A stretch of DNA of 64,000 nucleotides, from contig JAGKQI010000051.1 in the NCBI GenBank assembly GCA_018806915.1, forward strand, positions 124,001 through 188,000, in the 5' to 3' direction. The stretch comes from Phytophthora colocasiae (Eukaryota > Oomycota > Peronosporomycetes > Peronosporales > Peronosporaceae). The notes under the pieces are model-generated. The model ran no database searches and was not told the DNA's origin. It worked only from the letters and a program-made list of their open reading frames with translations. How positions within the stretch are numbered: the first letter of the stretch is position 1; each line of letters opens with the position of its first letter. A program made the position numbers and the translations under genes. This document shows positions 40,165 through 51,982 of this stretch, piece after piece.

Positions 40165-40367
40165 GAAGCTGTCGCAGCAGTCGTACGGTTTCAAAGCTGA
40201 ACAGGTCAAGCATGACCTCTTCCGCCGGTTCCTCGCAGCGTCGGCAACACGCTCTAATCCTGAAATGCCATCTCCAGCTGGAACTGCGCGTGCCACAAGT
40301 TGAACGGGACAGCTGTAGACAACCGAAGTGTCCTGCTGTTGATGCTCGTCTGTGAAATTCACCAGGC

Positions 40368-40404
40368 GAGCATTAACAGCTTCAGGTGAGCATTAACAGC
40401 TTCA
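40368..40404. repeat. Tandem 17-bp repeat
   Basis: GAGCATTAACAGCTTCA occurs at 40368-40384 and 40388-40404, period 20 bp. Confidence 0.85.
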
Positions 40405-40905
40405 CTGAAGGATCCAACGAGATAAAGTACTCCTTGGATACTGAATTTTGGATGTCGCTTTGGAGAACACCTTCAAACACTGCATGCCATACAGTGTATG
40501 CAGGTGACCGAAACGAGATTCGCCTCAAGTCCACGGTCAATTTTCTGGTGAGCACCAAAGCTGTTGGCAAAGGATACAGATCACGTTTGGCCCGGCTCGA
40601 TGACAGGCTCTTCAACCAGCACATCGGAGTGAAGGATCTTCGACAATCGTTGGTCATGATCATGGGGGGTTTTCAGAACAGCATCCTCAACTGGTGGAAG
40701 AAATGTTGCTTCAAGTATCTCGAATGCTGGAATGTTGGATCCTTTCAAGTTGAAAGTTTCAGCAGAATACACATGAAATGTATTACCTCCCGTGTTTTGT
40801 CTATTGGACAACGAGGCAATGGCCACTGTCGGTCGTTTCCCCGATTGACAGCAGCAATAATACCAGTGCAAGGTCTAAGCAAGATGTACCCTTCCTGCGT
40901 TTAAC
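40382..40905 (-). pseudogene. Possible decayed coding sequence between thioesterase copies
   Basis: Two minus-strand frames with protein-like composition overlap by about 80 bases. The upstream one (to 40581) holds NTFHVYSAETFNLKGSNIPA, FEILEATFLPPVEDAVLK and ILHSDVLVEEPVIEPG. The downstream one (to 40382) holds TALVLTRKLTVDLRRISFRS, WHAVFEGVLQSDI and SKEYFISLDPSVKLLM. They could be one gene fragment split by a frameshift near 40590-40650. A plus-strand frame of 172 codons (40386-40904) covers the same DNA. I do not recognise any of them, and they are not part of the thioesterase family. Confidence 0.3.
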
Positions 40906-41075
40906 CCGCCACGGTTGTGCTGGCAGTCACCCTGTAAGTAACCATGTCTTCTTCAGCCGAGATGTTACTTTCCAAGTGGCAACGAGAGAATCAAAGTATT
41001 AATGTCCGCCACCAAATCTGTGGTAATGCCTTCGTGACTCAAGATCAATTCCAACTTCTGCTAATTTCTTCAGCC

Positions 41076-42170
41076 TTACACAAGCAGTGGGTAGATCTCG
41101 GTGTCGTACACAGGAGCGTGCTTACACGTGACGTCCGTAGCGAGAGAAGTGTAGTCGAACAACCAGCAGTTGTGAGGGACATCAGCAACCTCGTGGATGT
41201 GGAGTCCACCAGCAGTGTCGAGAGTCTTCAAACCGTACAGGTCGTCCGTGTACTCGACGGTGTCCTTCATCCCGACAATAGTAAAGTCCGCGAACTTGGT
41301 CTCCACCTCGTCGAGTGTAGCGACGGTGGAGTATTTGCCCAGCAGACAACTCTGCCACGGCGACTGGAGGTCGTCCTGGGGTGAGGCGAGGAAATGCGCA
41401 GCTTTCAATTTGACAAAGTTGGCCTTGCGGCGTTTCTGGTTGTCCGCGCAGGTCGCATCCGTTCCGCAGTCCTCAAGGTTATTCACCTTGGGAAGGAACG
41501 GGTTGATCTTTAGCCAGTTCACCAACGCCGCGTCAGTGAGCGGCGGCATCATGATGTTGGCGATGGAGCTCTTACCTTGCAGAGCCTCATTGGTGGTGAC
41601 AAGCTCTATCCAGTCGCGCTGGAACTTGCCGTTCCACGATGTCGGGTCGGTCTCGTACTTGGTAAAGTTGAAGTCCGTGGCGTCAATGGCGTACGGGCCC
41701 AGAGGCTTCAGCATCACTTGGAGTGGGACGGCATCTGAAGCTTGTGGACCAAAGAAGTTTCCATTGCCGTCGCCAGCCAAGCTGATAAACGAGTGTACGT
41801 TGTGGTCGTCCATTTCTTCGATAACACCGCGTGCAACAGACCCACCCTGCGAGTGAGCGAGGAAATGGTATCCATTCGCGTAGGCTGCAGTGTCCTTGGC
41901 GATCACTTCGTTGATCTGCTTGATGGCCATCTGCACTTGATCCGAGAGTGCCGTACGGACCGAACACGCTTTCGAGCAAAAGTCGAGGGCTACGTACGTA
42001 CGTCCTTCGGCAGTCAAGTTCTTTTCGATCACAGCAGCGTTAGTCTTGTTGCCTGTCGCACCGTGGAAGAAGAAGACAGGGAGCTTAGCAGCCTCTGCAG
42101 CCTCATTGGCAGCAGCAGATCCTACAAATGCTGCAGTTGCGGCAATGAAGAGGGCGCGGATCGAGAACAT
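41076..42170 (-). CDS. Palmitoyl-protein-thioesterase-like secreted esterase, copy D
   Basis: 364 residues, intact, same architecture as copy C: signal peptide, HGATG oxyanion strand, AHSQGG nucleophile (Ser107), SPQDD acid and VPHNCW histidine. It differs from C mostly in the middle (about 150-220: KPLGPYAIDATDFNFTKYET and WNGKFQRDWIELVTTNEAL), where it looks more like copy B. The last ~140 residues are almost identical in B, C and D. The 3' flank just past the stop is shared with copy B (the TAATTTCTTCAGCC stretch), whereas the promoter and signal peptide are shared with copy C. That mosaic pattern points to gene conversion or unequal crossing-over. Confidence 0.92.
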   Translation of the reverse strand: MFSIRALFIAATAAFVGSAAANEAAEAAKLPVFFFHGATGNKTNAAVIEKNLTAEGRTYVALDFCSKACSVRTALSDQVQMAIKQINEVIAKDTAAYANGYHFLAHSQGGSVARGVIEEMDDHNVHSFISLAGDGNGNFFGPQASDAVPLQVMLKPLGPYAIDATDFNFTKYETDPTSWNGKFQRDWIELVTTNEALQGKSSIANIMMPPLTDAALVNWLKINPFLPKVNNLEDCGTDATCADNQKRRKANFVKLKAAHFLASPQDDLQSPWQSCLLGKYSTVATLDEVETKFADFTIVGMKDTVEYTDDLYGLKTLDTAGGLHIHEVADVPHNCWLFDYTSLATDVTCKHAPVYDTEIYPLLV

Positions 42171-42192
42171 GACGTGGAGTGGAGTCTACCGT

Positions 42193-42204
42193 CGAAAATG
42201 AGGA
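42193..42204 (-). promoter_or_regulatory. Initiator-like element of thioesterase copy D
   Basis: Same TCCTCATTTTCG element as copy C, 23-34 bp before the ATG on the minus strand. Confidence 0.6.
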
Positions 42205-42648
42205 ATGGCATTTCGCTCGCACCCAACCTACCTATCCAAAGCTGTGTAAATGTAAACGAGAGCTGACAGCGTCAATTACGCAACTGTAGACTTTTAAGCC
42301 TGAATAATGTTTCCTGCAGGAGCTGTCGCAGTCGTATGCTCGTCTGTGAAATTCACTCGGGCAAGGAAGGACCTTCATTTTAGGACCAGCCTGGTCACCA
42401 GAGCCTAGAGATTCAGAGTTTGATTGTCAACGTCACGCAATATTCAAACGCATTCGCGACGTTTGGTGCCACGAAGCGTGCGTTCTGTGCTAAGTTTTGG
42501 TACCGGTAGCGTCGATCACCGAGAAAGTATCCTTTCAAAAGGACGCAACCAGGTCTCCTCGGCCATCTTGTCATGCACCTGGAGCTATAGTTTTCATGTT
42601 ATTGTAGACCCATTGGTGACGTTCTCTCTCTGCTTTTGTGGGTGGGAA
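42205..42648. other. Divergent spacer before the giant gene
   Basis: Holds the promoter of thioesterase copy D and of the giant gene. Bases 42308-42360 resemble 40158-40360 upstream of copy C (GCTGTCGCAG, CTCGTCTGTGAAATTCAC), part of the duplicated flank. The giant-gene frame is open back to 42424 but contains no ATG there. Confidence 0.5.
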
Positions 42649-45600
42649 ATGGGCGCCGAAATCTCGAAATTCCTAGAAGAGGATGCGCTTCTAAGTGACA
42701 ATGGTGTTCTACTGGAGAATCAGTTGGTACCGACTGGAAGCTCCAGTGTGCGACGTACAAGTGAAGATATCGCCCATCGGTCCCAGATATTCACGTTCTG
42801 TCAACATTGGGATATCGTTCGAGTCACCGAGTTTCTACGTTGGTACACGGACCTAGTTAACGTTCAGAAAAAACAAACAGATAATACTGAGGAAGTAGTG
42901 TTAGCTGATACGTCTGAGGCACGTGTTCAAGCTGAAAAACTTTCAAGGGAAATTGCAGTTCTGGAGGGGTTATTAACACAATTGGAAGTTGAGATTGAGA
43001 GTGTTGCAGTGGAGAAAATTGAGGTAGAAGTTCCCCGTTTTGAGCCTCTGGAAGGCTTTGAAGAGGAGGAAATAGTCGATGAAGACGCTGTTGAGCCTGT
43101 AGAGGAACTTTTGGTTAGAAAGAGCAAGGCTGAAAGTGAATTGAGGGAGAAAAACTCTATTTTACGCGAGCTCCAGCTGCATCTTCTTGGATCTATTGAA
43201 GGTGTTGAACTCCGAGAAATTGTCAAGTGGCCGCTGTTTATCAAAGCTGTAACTCACGTTCATTTCCAGGATACTGTACGTTCAAACATTCTGTCCAGTG
43301 CTCAATGGCATCCAGTTTGTGCAGGATTCGCGATGAAACGTGAAGCACGAGCTCAACGGATGCTTGATGAATTTAATAAATGGGATATTTTGCTACCCCC
43401 TCCAGCAAAACACGAGCTGGATGGTCATACGGATGATAGTGCAAGTAGTTCAGCAGCCAGTGGAGATGAAAGTGAAGTAGAAGAAGAAGAGAAGGATGAT
43501 TCTGATCAAGAAGTGTCTGGTACTACTCAAGAACACCCTAAAGCTGTGGAAGATGAAGAAGAAGACGCCGATGAGAGTGAAGAGGAAGGAGAAAGTGACA
43601 GTGAAGAGCTTGTTCATCCGATAAAAACAGAACCGAGGGACGATGGAGATGGTAATAACTTACCTTTAACGGAGGAAACGTTAGCTGAGCACACCACAGA
43701 AGATCTTGACCAGATACCCAATGGTCGAGTGAAGATTGAAGCTATACTGAAGAAACCCCGCGTTATCAAGCGTTCTCTTCCTGACCAATTCGATCCCTCC
43801 ACGCGCAGTCCGATATTCTTCGGCTATACTTACGAAAAGCAGAAAAACCGAGTGGATGAAGCTCTCGAAAGTGAACATGCAGCGAAAACGAAGGAAAACT
43901 CCATCTTTGACATGAAAATCAAGTACCAGAAGGACAAACTGGAGGCTACGTTGGTGTCAGAAAAGGGAAAACTCCAAGCACTCACTCAAAAAGAAAGCGA
44001 TCTGCAGGTGAAGCGTGAAAGGCTTTGGACAAAACGCCAAGCTGATTTTGATCGTGCTAAGAAAGAACTCGACCCAAATGACGTCTTCTTCCGCACACAA
44101 GAAGCTCAGGATAAAAAGACACGAGATCAAGAAGCAAGTGAAGACGCAGAGTTAAAACGACAGAAACAAAACGCTGCATCGAGAACGAAAGCAGCAGAAA
44201 AAGAATTTGGAGAGTTTATGGAGCAGGTGGCTGCTGTGCGCTCTATTGATGGACCACTGGGTGATTTACGCTTGAAATTCCATGGAGAAGAGCTGGAGAG
44301 GTACGAAGGAGAAGTGAACGGGGCCAAAAGCGCTCTAGCGACCGCCCAGGAGGAATATGCAGCTTTAACAACGTCAAAACTTCGAGCTCCTGGCCAAGAA
44401 GCGAAACTCCGATCCCAAGTTTTGTATGCTGAAGATCAAATTAAGTCACGGGAAAATGAACTAGAGCGTATTTGTCTTCTGCACGAGAACGAACAGTTTC
44501 TTTTCGAGCGCGCTCAGGAGGTTTTCGACAGAGAAAAACTCTTTGTGCCGCTATTTAACCGGTTAAATACGGGGAATGCGGCCATTTCTACTACCACCGA
44601 TGATATTTTCACGTTTCAGCTGATGGAACTTGCGGTCACGTTAGTGTTGGGTGCTGGGAGCAGTTCTGTGGATCAAAAGATCGAGTTTCTTTTCGATGTT
44701 TTTGCTAGGAAAAGCGGACAATTTCGAGTTTTAACACCTGAATCTCTGGCTGAAATCATCCGTGTAGTTCTTAGTGTTCTGTCACGAATAGGAGAAATCC
44801 ACCCTCCACGAGCTTTAACAAGAGAATTTCTCGTGAAATTTGTGGAGAGAGAGTTCCTAAAAATGAATAGTTTATCACCTGATGATGTTTTGGCTAAGGA
44901 GAACCAAGGAATGACGTTGCATGAATTTACCCAGTATTGTTTTGAGGCTATCCAGAGTTCCAAGTATCTCTGTGAAGTACTAGGAATTCCATGGAGGTAC
45001 CAGCAACTGAGTCGCTTTGTGGTGCAGCATATGAGCGCAATTCACCAGTACAGACTGGGTTTGATCAACATCAACGACTTGAAATACGCTTTCGCTCGTC
45101 AGTTGATGCAGCCACGAGAGGAATTAACCCACTGGAAGAAAGCAGTTATTCATGAACGAGCCTTGGCCATGGGGGAGAACGATCCGCTTAAAACCGATTA
45201 CTCCAAGTATCTTCCGAAGCGCAGGGCCAAAATGTTGTCCAATGTTGTGCCTCTGGATCATGGAGGGTATCGTAATTTACTTCACTATCGAATGGAAGTG
45301 ATAGTACGCTCTGCTGTTAAGTTACAGACAAGTTGGCGCGCTAGGAAAGGGAGACAAGTGGCTCGATTGGCAGCTGAAAAGCAGGCGTTCTATCATGCTC
45401 GAGGTTTGGCTTTAGAGGAAGCTCGGCAAGCAGTGGAGAAGGAATGGAGCGATCGAGACGCTAAACCTGCTCATAGTGTGGATAAAATGAAGTTTGAAGC
45501 GAAAATCCGCATGAAACAGGTAAAACTTCGCACGAAAGGGAACAATTTCACTCGAGACCAAGTTCTATCGCTAATGACAGAGGAAGCAGTTCAAATTGCT

Positions 45601-48600
45601 CAAAAAGAAGTGGAGAATCGTTTTCGAGAAATGGAAGAAGAATTGGGTTATCTGAAACATCAAGAAGCTCTGCAACTACCACATACTGATATCCAGTACC
45701 TACAACCAGAGATTGCTAAAGGTTTAGTGACTCAACTAGTCCATGCAAAGCAAGAATCTCCTTCCGTTGGGAATATGTTGGAATCAATTGCTGCTACTGA
45801 AGAAAAAGCTCGTCAAATGGCTGAATCCAAGAAACGTAAACGAGACGGAACTAGTGAAAATCCGCCTTTGGAAGTACCGGAAACTGATGTAAATGAAGAA
45901 ATTGAAAAACATTTCGTTGATAAAGACACTGCAGCAGCTCAAGAGTTTCGAACGAACGCGCGGAAAGAAAATATGATTCATGGTCGCTTCCCGCCCGAGT
46001 TATATGCTACTGGTTTTACTATCGATGAACTTTATCTTCATATGAATCTTTCATTCCCAGACCCACCGCTGCTTCAGCTCAAAGATCGTCTGAAACAAGT
46101 TTGTGTGGGCATGACGGACTTTAAACTGGCCGAATTTCTGCAGGAATTGCCATCCAAACGTCATATTTGCGACTACGTAGCTGCATTTCGTTGTCATGAT
46201 GGATCTTACGACGTGAGTGCGATGGATACAGATCTGTATGAGCATTTCCGAATGGTTCGTGGATCTACAGAACTTGCTGCTGCTTTGGTGAATATTGCAG
46301 AAAGCGACTTGGACTTTGGTTTGACACAGAAACTTCTACATTCGATCCAAGCGGAAAAAGAAGAACTTTTGACTCAAATGGTGACAATTGAGAGTGACAA
46401 AGTGGCGAATGAAAATGCTCGAAGGATGGCGAAGAAGTTAATTCGTATGGGATACAAAAGTGAACTTGATCATGAAAATGAAGAACGTTTACCGGATGGA
46501 GAAACTAACCAACAACTTATTGATCCTACCAGTTTATTCTTACAGAAGGAGAGACATACACTGGACCAGAGAAACCGAAAAGCACAAGAAGCCCATCAGC
46601 GGCTTGTTGAAGCCATGAAAGCTTGGAAAGAAGCAGAATGGGCTCTGCAAGAGGCCAAAAAGAACCAATTACGCTTAAATTCTACTTATCCTGTACTACC
46701 GGCGCATCGTACACAATGGAGTGAACGATTCCAGAACGCTTTACGTCTCAGTGAAGGAAATGCTGACCAGATCCAGGCGAAATATACTGAAATACTGCAG
46801 ATTTGCCAGGATTTTATTGAAACTGCGACTGCAGTCGCGTTAGTGCTCGTACGAGAGTATTATCTTCCGTTACGAGACAAATCAATTCTCCCTACCAAAG
46901 AATCCTCGATAGATGGACGGAAAGACGATATCCGGACCACTTCTCGCTTGAAATATGAAGCCCATGACATCCTGTTTAAATTCTGTACGGACGACCATGG
47001 CCGATTCGAGAGCTCCCATGAGAACGCAGCGAAAGCTGGAGGTCACGAAGTGAGGAATTCAGCTATTTATCTGCGAGAACTAAGTAGTTCCGACAATATT
47101 CGAGTTCCCCTGCAATGTACAGTCGATTTCCAGGGTTTCCGTGTCCTTTGCTCGTCGAAAATCCCCATTGAAGTCGTCACTTGGACTGAATCTGGAGATA
47201 TTCAACGTACCTCAAAGCAACTCGTACACGGAAGTGACAACCGAGGCAAAACTGTGACTTTCCAGAGTAAAGAACTGGACGAAGCTTTCGCTAATGTAGC
47301 AGAACGACTCAATCTCAGCCGTCACAGTGTCAGGGGATACCAGGATCTCACGTCTAAGAGTGTCCACGCTGCAGGAGACATGCTCGGCTACCTCAACGGA
47401 GAGAAACAGCTTGTGGTTCTCAATTTTGCACGCGCAATGCCTCCCGAAGACCCGGATGTTACGCGTCATTTGGTTCAATCCACTCGAGGTATGAGTATTA
47501 TGTGGCGGCAACTTCGACCAGAGCTGGTACGAAGCTTCAGGACTCCTCTGTCCCCTGACGCACTCTCGTCATTAACGTATCGAACTCCAGATTGGCAAAT
47601 GCAGGCACTTGATGTGGAAGGAGCGACGAAATACCTGGTTAAAGAGGTTATACCGCTTTTTGCCGTCAAGTTATCGACTAAAGCGGATTATTTCGATTCT
47701 CCAGAGTTCGAATTCGTGAAGGAATTACACAGACATGGAATTAATATGCGTCATCTCGGTCTGTTACGTTCCCAATTTCTATTCCAAATCTCGGGAACGG
47801 CTACACTTCAGTATGCAACTGCGGAAATCCAAACTTCTCAAGATTTTACGAGGGAATTGGATAGAGGATCTCCTGTCTATATTAATGGGAAAACAAGTGC
47901 TGTAAGTCGAGACCGGAGCCATCGCTTTGACGCAACATGTATCACCCTAACGACTCCTCATATGGGAGATTCGATCCAGAACGTTGTAGTTTATGGAGGC
48001 CGATGGGAATGTCGAGAGAGAGCGTCTACTATCCGATGTCTTCTACTTGCTGAAATGGTTGCACGAACGTTCAAGAATATAGTGCGGCATTTCATGCGGC
48101 AAGCTGCCAAGACGAATTCCACAGGCCTCACCCCAATGCTACACAAACATATTGTGATTGAGTCGCTAAACCTGCTCAGTGGCAGTCGAAGCGGAAGTGA
48201 GATTCTTTGGAAAACACATATTTACGAAGGAATCCGTGCTCGTTTTGGACTGAGAGCTGTGTCAGAAGTGGACAAGCAAAATTTACGAAGACATCTGCTA
48301 CCAAGACTGGAGTACATTGTACAGCGCGTGACTGATATGATGGCAATCCCGATCACTAGCCTCTGTTTGGAACGTGTTGCTCAATTCCCAGATTGCTATA
48401 CTTTTGTTCTTGATGATATCCAGTCTTCAGGGGACTTTTATCGTATTAAACACAACGTTTCTATGTTGTATTTCTCCATGGCATCTCTGCTTCTGCTGCA
48501 AGCGACAGTGAAACAAGCCACGTCATATAAACAACTACTACAGTCAGACGGACCTAGTGGCTATTGGCCGCTTTGTGACCGTCGAGGAACGCTTGAACCG

Positions 48601-51600
48601 ATAAATCTCGGTTCATTGGGTCTTGAATTCCGAGGGAAATACCTCCCCGGTTGCACACTTGAAGGCGAAGGTCCAATCAAGAATGCAGATTTGAATCGGT
48701 CGTTAATTCTTCGGAAAGCTTCACGTAGTTGCGTCCTATTCCCGTACGATATGCGATTTTACCCAGAGAATGTAGATTCTTACGTGTCTTTGGAGGTTTG
48801 GTGTCGCTGTGACGGACACGAAAGTACCAGGAGAGTGGTGATGACTCTAGGACGTTTTTGTATCAGCGCCTTGAAGTCGAACGTATGGGCATTCAGTATC
48901 AACGTCAAGAGTATTGATATCCTCGTATTTGGAGCGCAAGTGGTCATTGGGAAGTGGGTGCATTTAGTCGGGACGTATGACGGAACGATCCTGAGGTTTT
49001 ACGTGGATGGTTTGCTGCAAAACGAAGTGGAAGTGGCGAGTGTTGTCGATCTGGAATTGCAAAAGCGTGAGGCTGTGATGATTAAAACTCGTCAAGACAT
49101 TGCCGATCTCCAAGATGAAGCGAAAGGAGCTTGTTTTAAGGAAATTGATAGAGAAGCCAAACTTTTCTTCGCTACGAAAGAAGGTAGGAATCAAGTCAAG
49201 GCGATCAGCACGAAACTGTTAGATGAACACGAGTTCCGAGTGAGATTATCTCGAAACGCTGCTGCAAATGACAATTTAGACCCCTCCAAGAAATCCGAAA
49301 CAGTGAAGAAAGACGCTTCCAAAGCTTCAAAAGCAGATTTTGAGCCAGTAGCCAAGAAGCAGATTCTCCGGGAGAAGTTTGACGCCAAGTGGCTCATTGT
49401 TTCAGCGGAATTTAAGGAGATGCGAGATCGAGTGAACATGAAAATCCAACGCGAGTTGGAAGAACAAACCAATCAAGAAGCTCGACAGCTACGTATCGGT
49501 TGTCTGTCTTCAGTTCGAAGGAGAGATGGGAAGTATTTTTTTCATGGGAATATCGCTCACGTTGCCTACTACAATGGGAAAATGCTTACGAGAGATGAAA
49601 TCAACGCTCATTATGTCATGGGAACTCGGGATCGTGCACATGAGTCTGATCATTTGTTCGCTTTAGCAGCAAGTCGATTCTCTCGAGCTTTGGAGTACGC
49701 ACCGGATGACAAGAGAATGTTGGAAAAATTTGCAGAAAATATATGCGCTTCCCTAAAATACGACTTGGATCACCAACATGCACGGGAGATTTACAAGAAG
49801 AAGGTCAAATGTGGTCTGAAGCCGTTCGTGGCGACGGAAAACGTCCATGGGATTGCTGAAGTGTTGAAAAATCTGCCACGGGAACCCATTTTCAGCGACT
49901 TGTTCTTGCTTTGCTACCACAGTCTATTGAAAATCCAACCGGATTACTTCCAGCCTGTTGAATCGGAGCAATGTCGATTAGCTCTTAAAGAATTGGGTCG
50001 AATGCCGTTTGCTTTCTTCTTGGGCTCGAGATCAGCTAATTCGTTGGTTAATATCATGAGCTGGTACGACCACAACGATGAGGAAGAGGCTATTGTTGAG
50101 ACTTTTGCGGATATAATCTGCAAAGTGTTGGTGGATTTTCCTGCTTATTACGGAGATCAACTAACGAATATGGTGTGGCTACGAGATTTAAAGAATCCCA
50201 AAGCTGTAATTTACTTTATCCTAGCAGCAGAGACAGGAGAAGATGCCCGCTGTATTAACCTCAAAGACGTGTTGGATATTTCCGAGGAGGATATGGAAAT
50301 TATTACGAGAAACAATAAATTTTGTACGGGGCTCCAGTTGGCTCGCTGCTATCTATTGACCGACGCAACTATGAGACGTATTGCCTTTTGCTGTTCACAG
50401 CTCGAAGAACTCGATATTTCGTACTGTATTTTAATAACGGACCTCGGACTTGCGGCTGTGGGCAAGTATTGTAATAGATTGATACGACTGAAAATGGTTC
50501 ACTGTCCTCAGATTCAAGATGTTGGGGTGGAAGCAATTGTGAGAAAAAATTCCAGACTTGAAGAGTTGGGATTGAGTTTTTGCGAAAGAATTTCGGATCG
50601 GTGTTTCCTCACAATCGGCAAATCTTGTCCCGGTTTAGCATCCCTGGAGGTGGAACTTTGTGTACAGCTTGGCAATAATGCACTGAAGTATCTGGCGACG
50701 ATGCTGGTAAATCCCACGAAGCTGAGAAGGTTAAATATTGCTGGGTGTCGACGTATTGGGGACGAAGGACTACTGGAACTCCTTAAAGTGTGTACGGGGC
50801 TGGAAAAAGTAAATCTTCGCCAATGTGACCGTATCACAGATGTATCCATCCGAACACTTACACATAATTGCTTGGAGCTGGACACTCTGAATGTCGAGGA
50901 ATTGGACGCTTTGTCGTATAAAATCTTCGTGTTTGATCAAGAAGGTGATGGACGTGGTATTGTGGATAAAAATCTATTGTCAAAGATGAAAACACTCAAT
51001 CTTTCTGGCTGTTCTGGAATGAATGATTTATCGCTGGGTCATCTAGGTCACCGATCCAAAAGTATTGAGTCGCTCAATCTTTCGGCATGTACAGAGTTAA
51101 CAGATCAAGGACTATTGTGGCTATTAAACGATATGCTGGATCACTCTACTGGGGGCACTAATATTTCGCATATTGATGTGAGTTATTGTCCCAATATGAC
51201 ACCAAATGGGATCCACAAAGTGGTGCTCTGCTGTCCAGCGCTTGTGTCTCTGAACTTGTCTGGTTGCACACATTTGAGTGATACCAATATCATCGATATT
51301 GTTAATTCTTGTGAAAAGATTGTCACATTGGAGTTGGCGTTTTGTAGAGAATTAACAGACACTGTGTTGTACGCTATCTCCAAACATTTAAGTCTGGAGA
51401 AACTTAATTTATCCAGATGCATTCGCATCACAGACGATGGAATGCTGGAAATCGCTGGCCAATCTTCCGTTCTCCGTCGATTAAATGTGGCTGCGTGTAA
51501 GAAATTGAGCGACCGAACATTATCTGCATTGCTCGAAGGCTGTCGACTGCTAGAAGAAATAGATGTAACTCATTGTCCACTCTTCTCTCCGGATATGTTG

Positions 51601-51900
51601 GCTAAGTTCGCCAAGAGAAAGGTGAAAGTGATCTGTCGAAAGCTTGAAGAAATATCAATTACTTCCGCATTGAAAGCCCTTGAGGTAACAGAGCAGAGAG
51701 AACGAGAAGAAGCCGAAAAGCAGCAACAGAATGAAATCAGCTCGGAAGCTTTACGATATATGACCCCAGAACGTCGATCAAAGTACATGAAGCTTCATCT
51801 TGGTGGGAAATCTGCACCAGGAGCTGCCGTCCCTGAAGTGAAGAAAGCGTCCTCTAATAATTTACCACCAATTGTTCGACGTAGTGAGCATGATGACTAA
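42649..51900 (+). CDS. 3083-residue multidomain protein: coiled coil, IQ, Clu-like, LamG-like and LRR
   Basis: One 9252-bp exon; the ATG at 42649 is the first in the frame and gives MGAEIS, an N-myristoylation pattern (Gly2, Ser6). Regions: acidic and coiled-coil N-terminus (to ~640), with an Asp/Glu/Ser-rich stretch at about 278-324; an EF-hand-like helical region (~665-790); an IQ-like motif ([20 protein letters not shown], ~889-908); more helices; a Clu-type region (~1480-1730) with [44 protein letters not shown] and [14 protein letters not shown]; a LamG-like jellyroll (~1965-2330) starting [12 protein letters not shown], with [20 protein letters not shown], then a ~150-residue coiled-coil insert, closing with [20 protein letters not shown]; and about fifteen AMN1-type Cys-containing LRRs (~2558-2990). 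Function unknown; a membrane-tethered scaffold is an inference. Codon third positions look AT-richer than in neighbouring genes. Confidence 0.9.
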   Translation: MGAEISKFLEEDALLSDNGVLLENQLVPTGSSSVRRTSEDIAHRSQIFTFCQHWDIVRVTEFLRWYTDLVNVQKKQTDNTEEVVLADTSEARVQAEKLSREIAVLEGLLTQLEVEIESVAVEKIEVEVPRFEPLEGFEEEEIVDEDAVEPVEELLVRKSKAESELREKNSILRELQLHLLGSIEGVELREIVKWPLFIKAVTHVHFQDTVRSNILSSAQWHPVCAGFAMKREARAQRMLDEFNKWDILLPPPAKHELDGHTDDSASSSAASGDESEVEEEEKDDSDQEVSGTTQEHPKAVEDEEEDADESEEEGESDSEELVHPIKTEPRDDGDGNNLPLTEETLAEHTTEDLDQIPNGRVKIEAILKKPRVIKRSLPDQFDPSTRSPIFFGYTYEKQKNRVDEALESEHAAKTKENSIFDMKIKYQKDKLEATLVSEKGKLQALTQKESDLQVKRERLWTKRQADFDRAKKELDPNDVFFRTQEAQDKKTRDQEASEDAELKRQKQNAASRTKAAEKEFGEFMEQVAAVRSIDGPLGDLRLKFHGEELERYEGEVNGAKSALATAQEEYAALTTSKLRAPGQEAKLRSQVLYAEDQIKSRENELERICLLHENEQFLFERAQEVFDREKLFVPLFNRLNTGNAAISTTTDDIFTFQLMELAVTLVLGAGSSSVDQKIEFLFDVFARKSGQFRVLTPESLAEIIRVVLSVLSRIGEIHPPRALTREFLVKFVEREFLKMNSLSPDDVLAKENQGMTLHEFTQYCFEAIQSSKYLCEVLGIPWRYQQLSRFVVQHMSAIHQYRLGLININDLKYAFARQLMQPREELTHWKKAVIHERALAMGENDPLKTDYSKYLPKRRAKMLSNVVPLDHGGYRNLLHYRMEVIVRSAVKLQTSWRARKGRQVARLAAEKQAFYHARGLALEEARQAVEKEWSDRDAKPAHSVDKMKFEAKIRMKQVKLRTKGNNFTRDQVLSLMTEEAVQIAQKEVENRFREMEEELGYLKHQEALQLPHTDIQYLQPEIAKGLVTQLVHAKQESPSVGNMLESIAATEEKARQMAESKKRKRDGTSENPPLEVPETDVNEEIEKHFVDKDTAAAQEFRTNARKENMIHGRFPPELYATGFTIDELYLHMNLSFPDPPLLQLKDRLKQVCVGMTDFKLAEFLQELPSKRHICDYVAAFRCHDGSYDVSAMDTDLYEHFRMVRGSTELAAALVNIAESDLDFGLTQKLLHSIQAEKEELLTQMVTIESDKVANENARRMAKKLIRMGYKSELDHENEERLPDGETNQQLIDPTSLFLQKERHTLDQRNRKAQEAHQRLVEAMKAWKEAEWALQEAKKNQLRLNSTYPVLPAHRTQWSERFQNALRLSEGNADQIQAKYTEILQICQDFIETATAVALVLVREYYLPLRDKSILPTKESSIDGRKDDIRTTSRLKYEAHDILFKFCTDDHGRFESSHENAAKAGGHEVRNSAIYLRELSSSDNIRVPLQCTVDFQGFRVLCSSKIPIEVVTWTESGDIQRTSKQLVHGSDNRGKTVTFQSKELDEAFANVAERLNLSRHSVRGYQDLTSKSVHAAGDMLGYLNGEKQLVVLNFARAMPPEDPDVTRHLVQSTRGMSIMWRQLRPELVRSFRTPLSPDALSSLTYRTPDWQMQALDVEGATKYLVKEVIPLFAVKLSTKADYFDSPEFEFVKELHRHGINMRHLGLLRSQFLFQISGTATLQYATAEIQTSQDFTRELDRGSPVYINGKTSAVSRDRSHRFDATCITLTTPHMGDSIQNVVVYGGRWECRERASTIRCLLLAEMVARTFKNIVRHFMRQAAKTNSTGLTPMLHKHIVIESLNLLSGSRSGSEILWKTHIYEGIRARFGLRAVSEVDKQNLRRHLLPRLEYIVQRVTDMMAIPITSLCLERVAQFPDCYTFVLDDIQSSGDFYRIKHNVSMLYFSMASLLLLQATVKQATSYKQLLQSDGPSGYWPLCDRRGTLEPINLGSLGLEFRGKYLPGCTLEGEGPIKNADLNRSLILRKASRSCVLFPYDMRFYPENVDSYVSLEVWCRCDGHESTRRVVMTLGRFCISALKSNVWAFSINVKSIDILVFGAQVVIGKWVHLVGTYDGTILRFYVDGLLQNEVEVASVVDLELQKREAVMIKTRQDIADLQDEAKGACFKEIDREAKLFFATKEGRNQVKAISTKLLDEHEFRVRLSRNAAANDNLDPSKKSETVKKDASKASKADFEPVAKKQILREKFDAKWLIVSAEFKEMRDRVNMKIQRELEEQTNQEARQLRIGCLSSVRRRDGKYFFHGNIAHVAYYNGKMLTRDEINAHYVMGTRDRAHESDHLFALAASRFSRALEYAPDDKRMLEKFAENICASLKYDLDHQHAREIYKKKVKCGLKPFVATENVHGIAEVLKNLPREPIFSDLFLLCYHSLLKIQPDYFQPVESEQCRLALKELGRMPFAFFLGSRSANSLVNIMSWYDHNDEEEAIVETFADIICKVLVDFPAYYGDQLTNMVWLRDLKNPKAVIYFILAAETGEDARCINLKDVLDISEEDMEIITRNNKFCTGLQLARCYLLTDATMRRIAFCCSQLEELDISYCILITDLGLAAVGKYCNRLIRLKMVHCPQIQDVGVEAIVRKNSRLEELGLSFCERISDRCFLTIGKSCPGLASLEVELCVQLGNNALKYLATMLVNPTKLRRLNIAGCRRIGDEGLLELLKVCTGLEKVNLRQCDRITDVSIRTLTHNCLELDTLNVEELDALSYKIFVFDQEGDGRGIVDKNLLSKMKTLNLSGCSGMNDLSLGHLGHRSKSIESLNLSACTELTDQGLLWLLNDMLDHSTGGTNISHIDVSYCPNMTPNGIHKVVLCCPALVSLNLSGCTHLSDTNIIDIVNSCEKIVTLELAFCRELTDTVLYAISKHLSLEKLNLSRCIRITDDGMLEIAGQSSVLRRLNVAACKKLSDRTLSALLEGCRLLEEIDVTHCPLFSPDMLAKFAKRKVKVICRKLEEISITSALKALEVTEQREREEAEKQQQNEISSEALRYMTPERRSKYMKLHLGGKSAPGAAVPEVKKASSNNLPPIVRRSEHDD

Positions 51901-51982
51901 AATCAAAACTATTGTAGACTGTTGAAACGGACGTTGCACATTCTGTTGTTAGTTTTCAGGCTTCGGTAGAGCTAGTAGTAGG

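Noticed and set aside
40386..40904. 172-codon plus-strand frame between thioesterase copies
   Set aside because: No domain or protein-like pattern; minus-strand frames over the same DNA look more coding. Kept only as a doubtful decayed segment.
41197..41856. Long plus-strand frames opposite the thioesterase genes (also at 37438-37900, 39266-39601 and 41742-42266)
   Set aside because: They repeat in every copy because the sense sequence is conserved; no independent coding pattern.
42424..42648. 75-codon upstream extension of the giant protein
   Set aside because: It contains no ATG, and the first ATG gives a myristoylation-type N-terminus.
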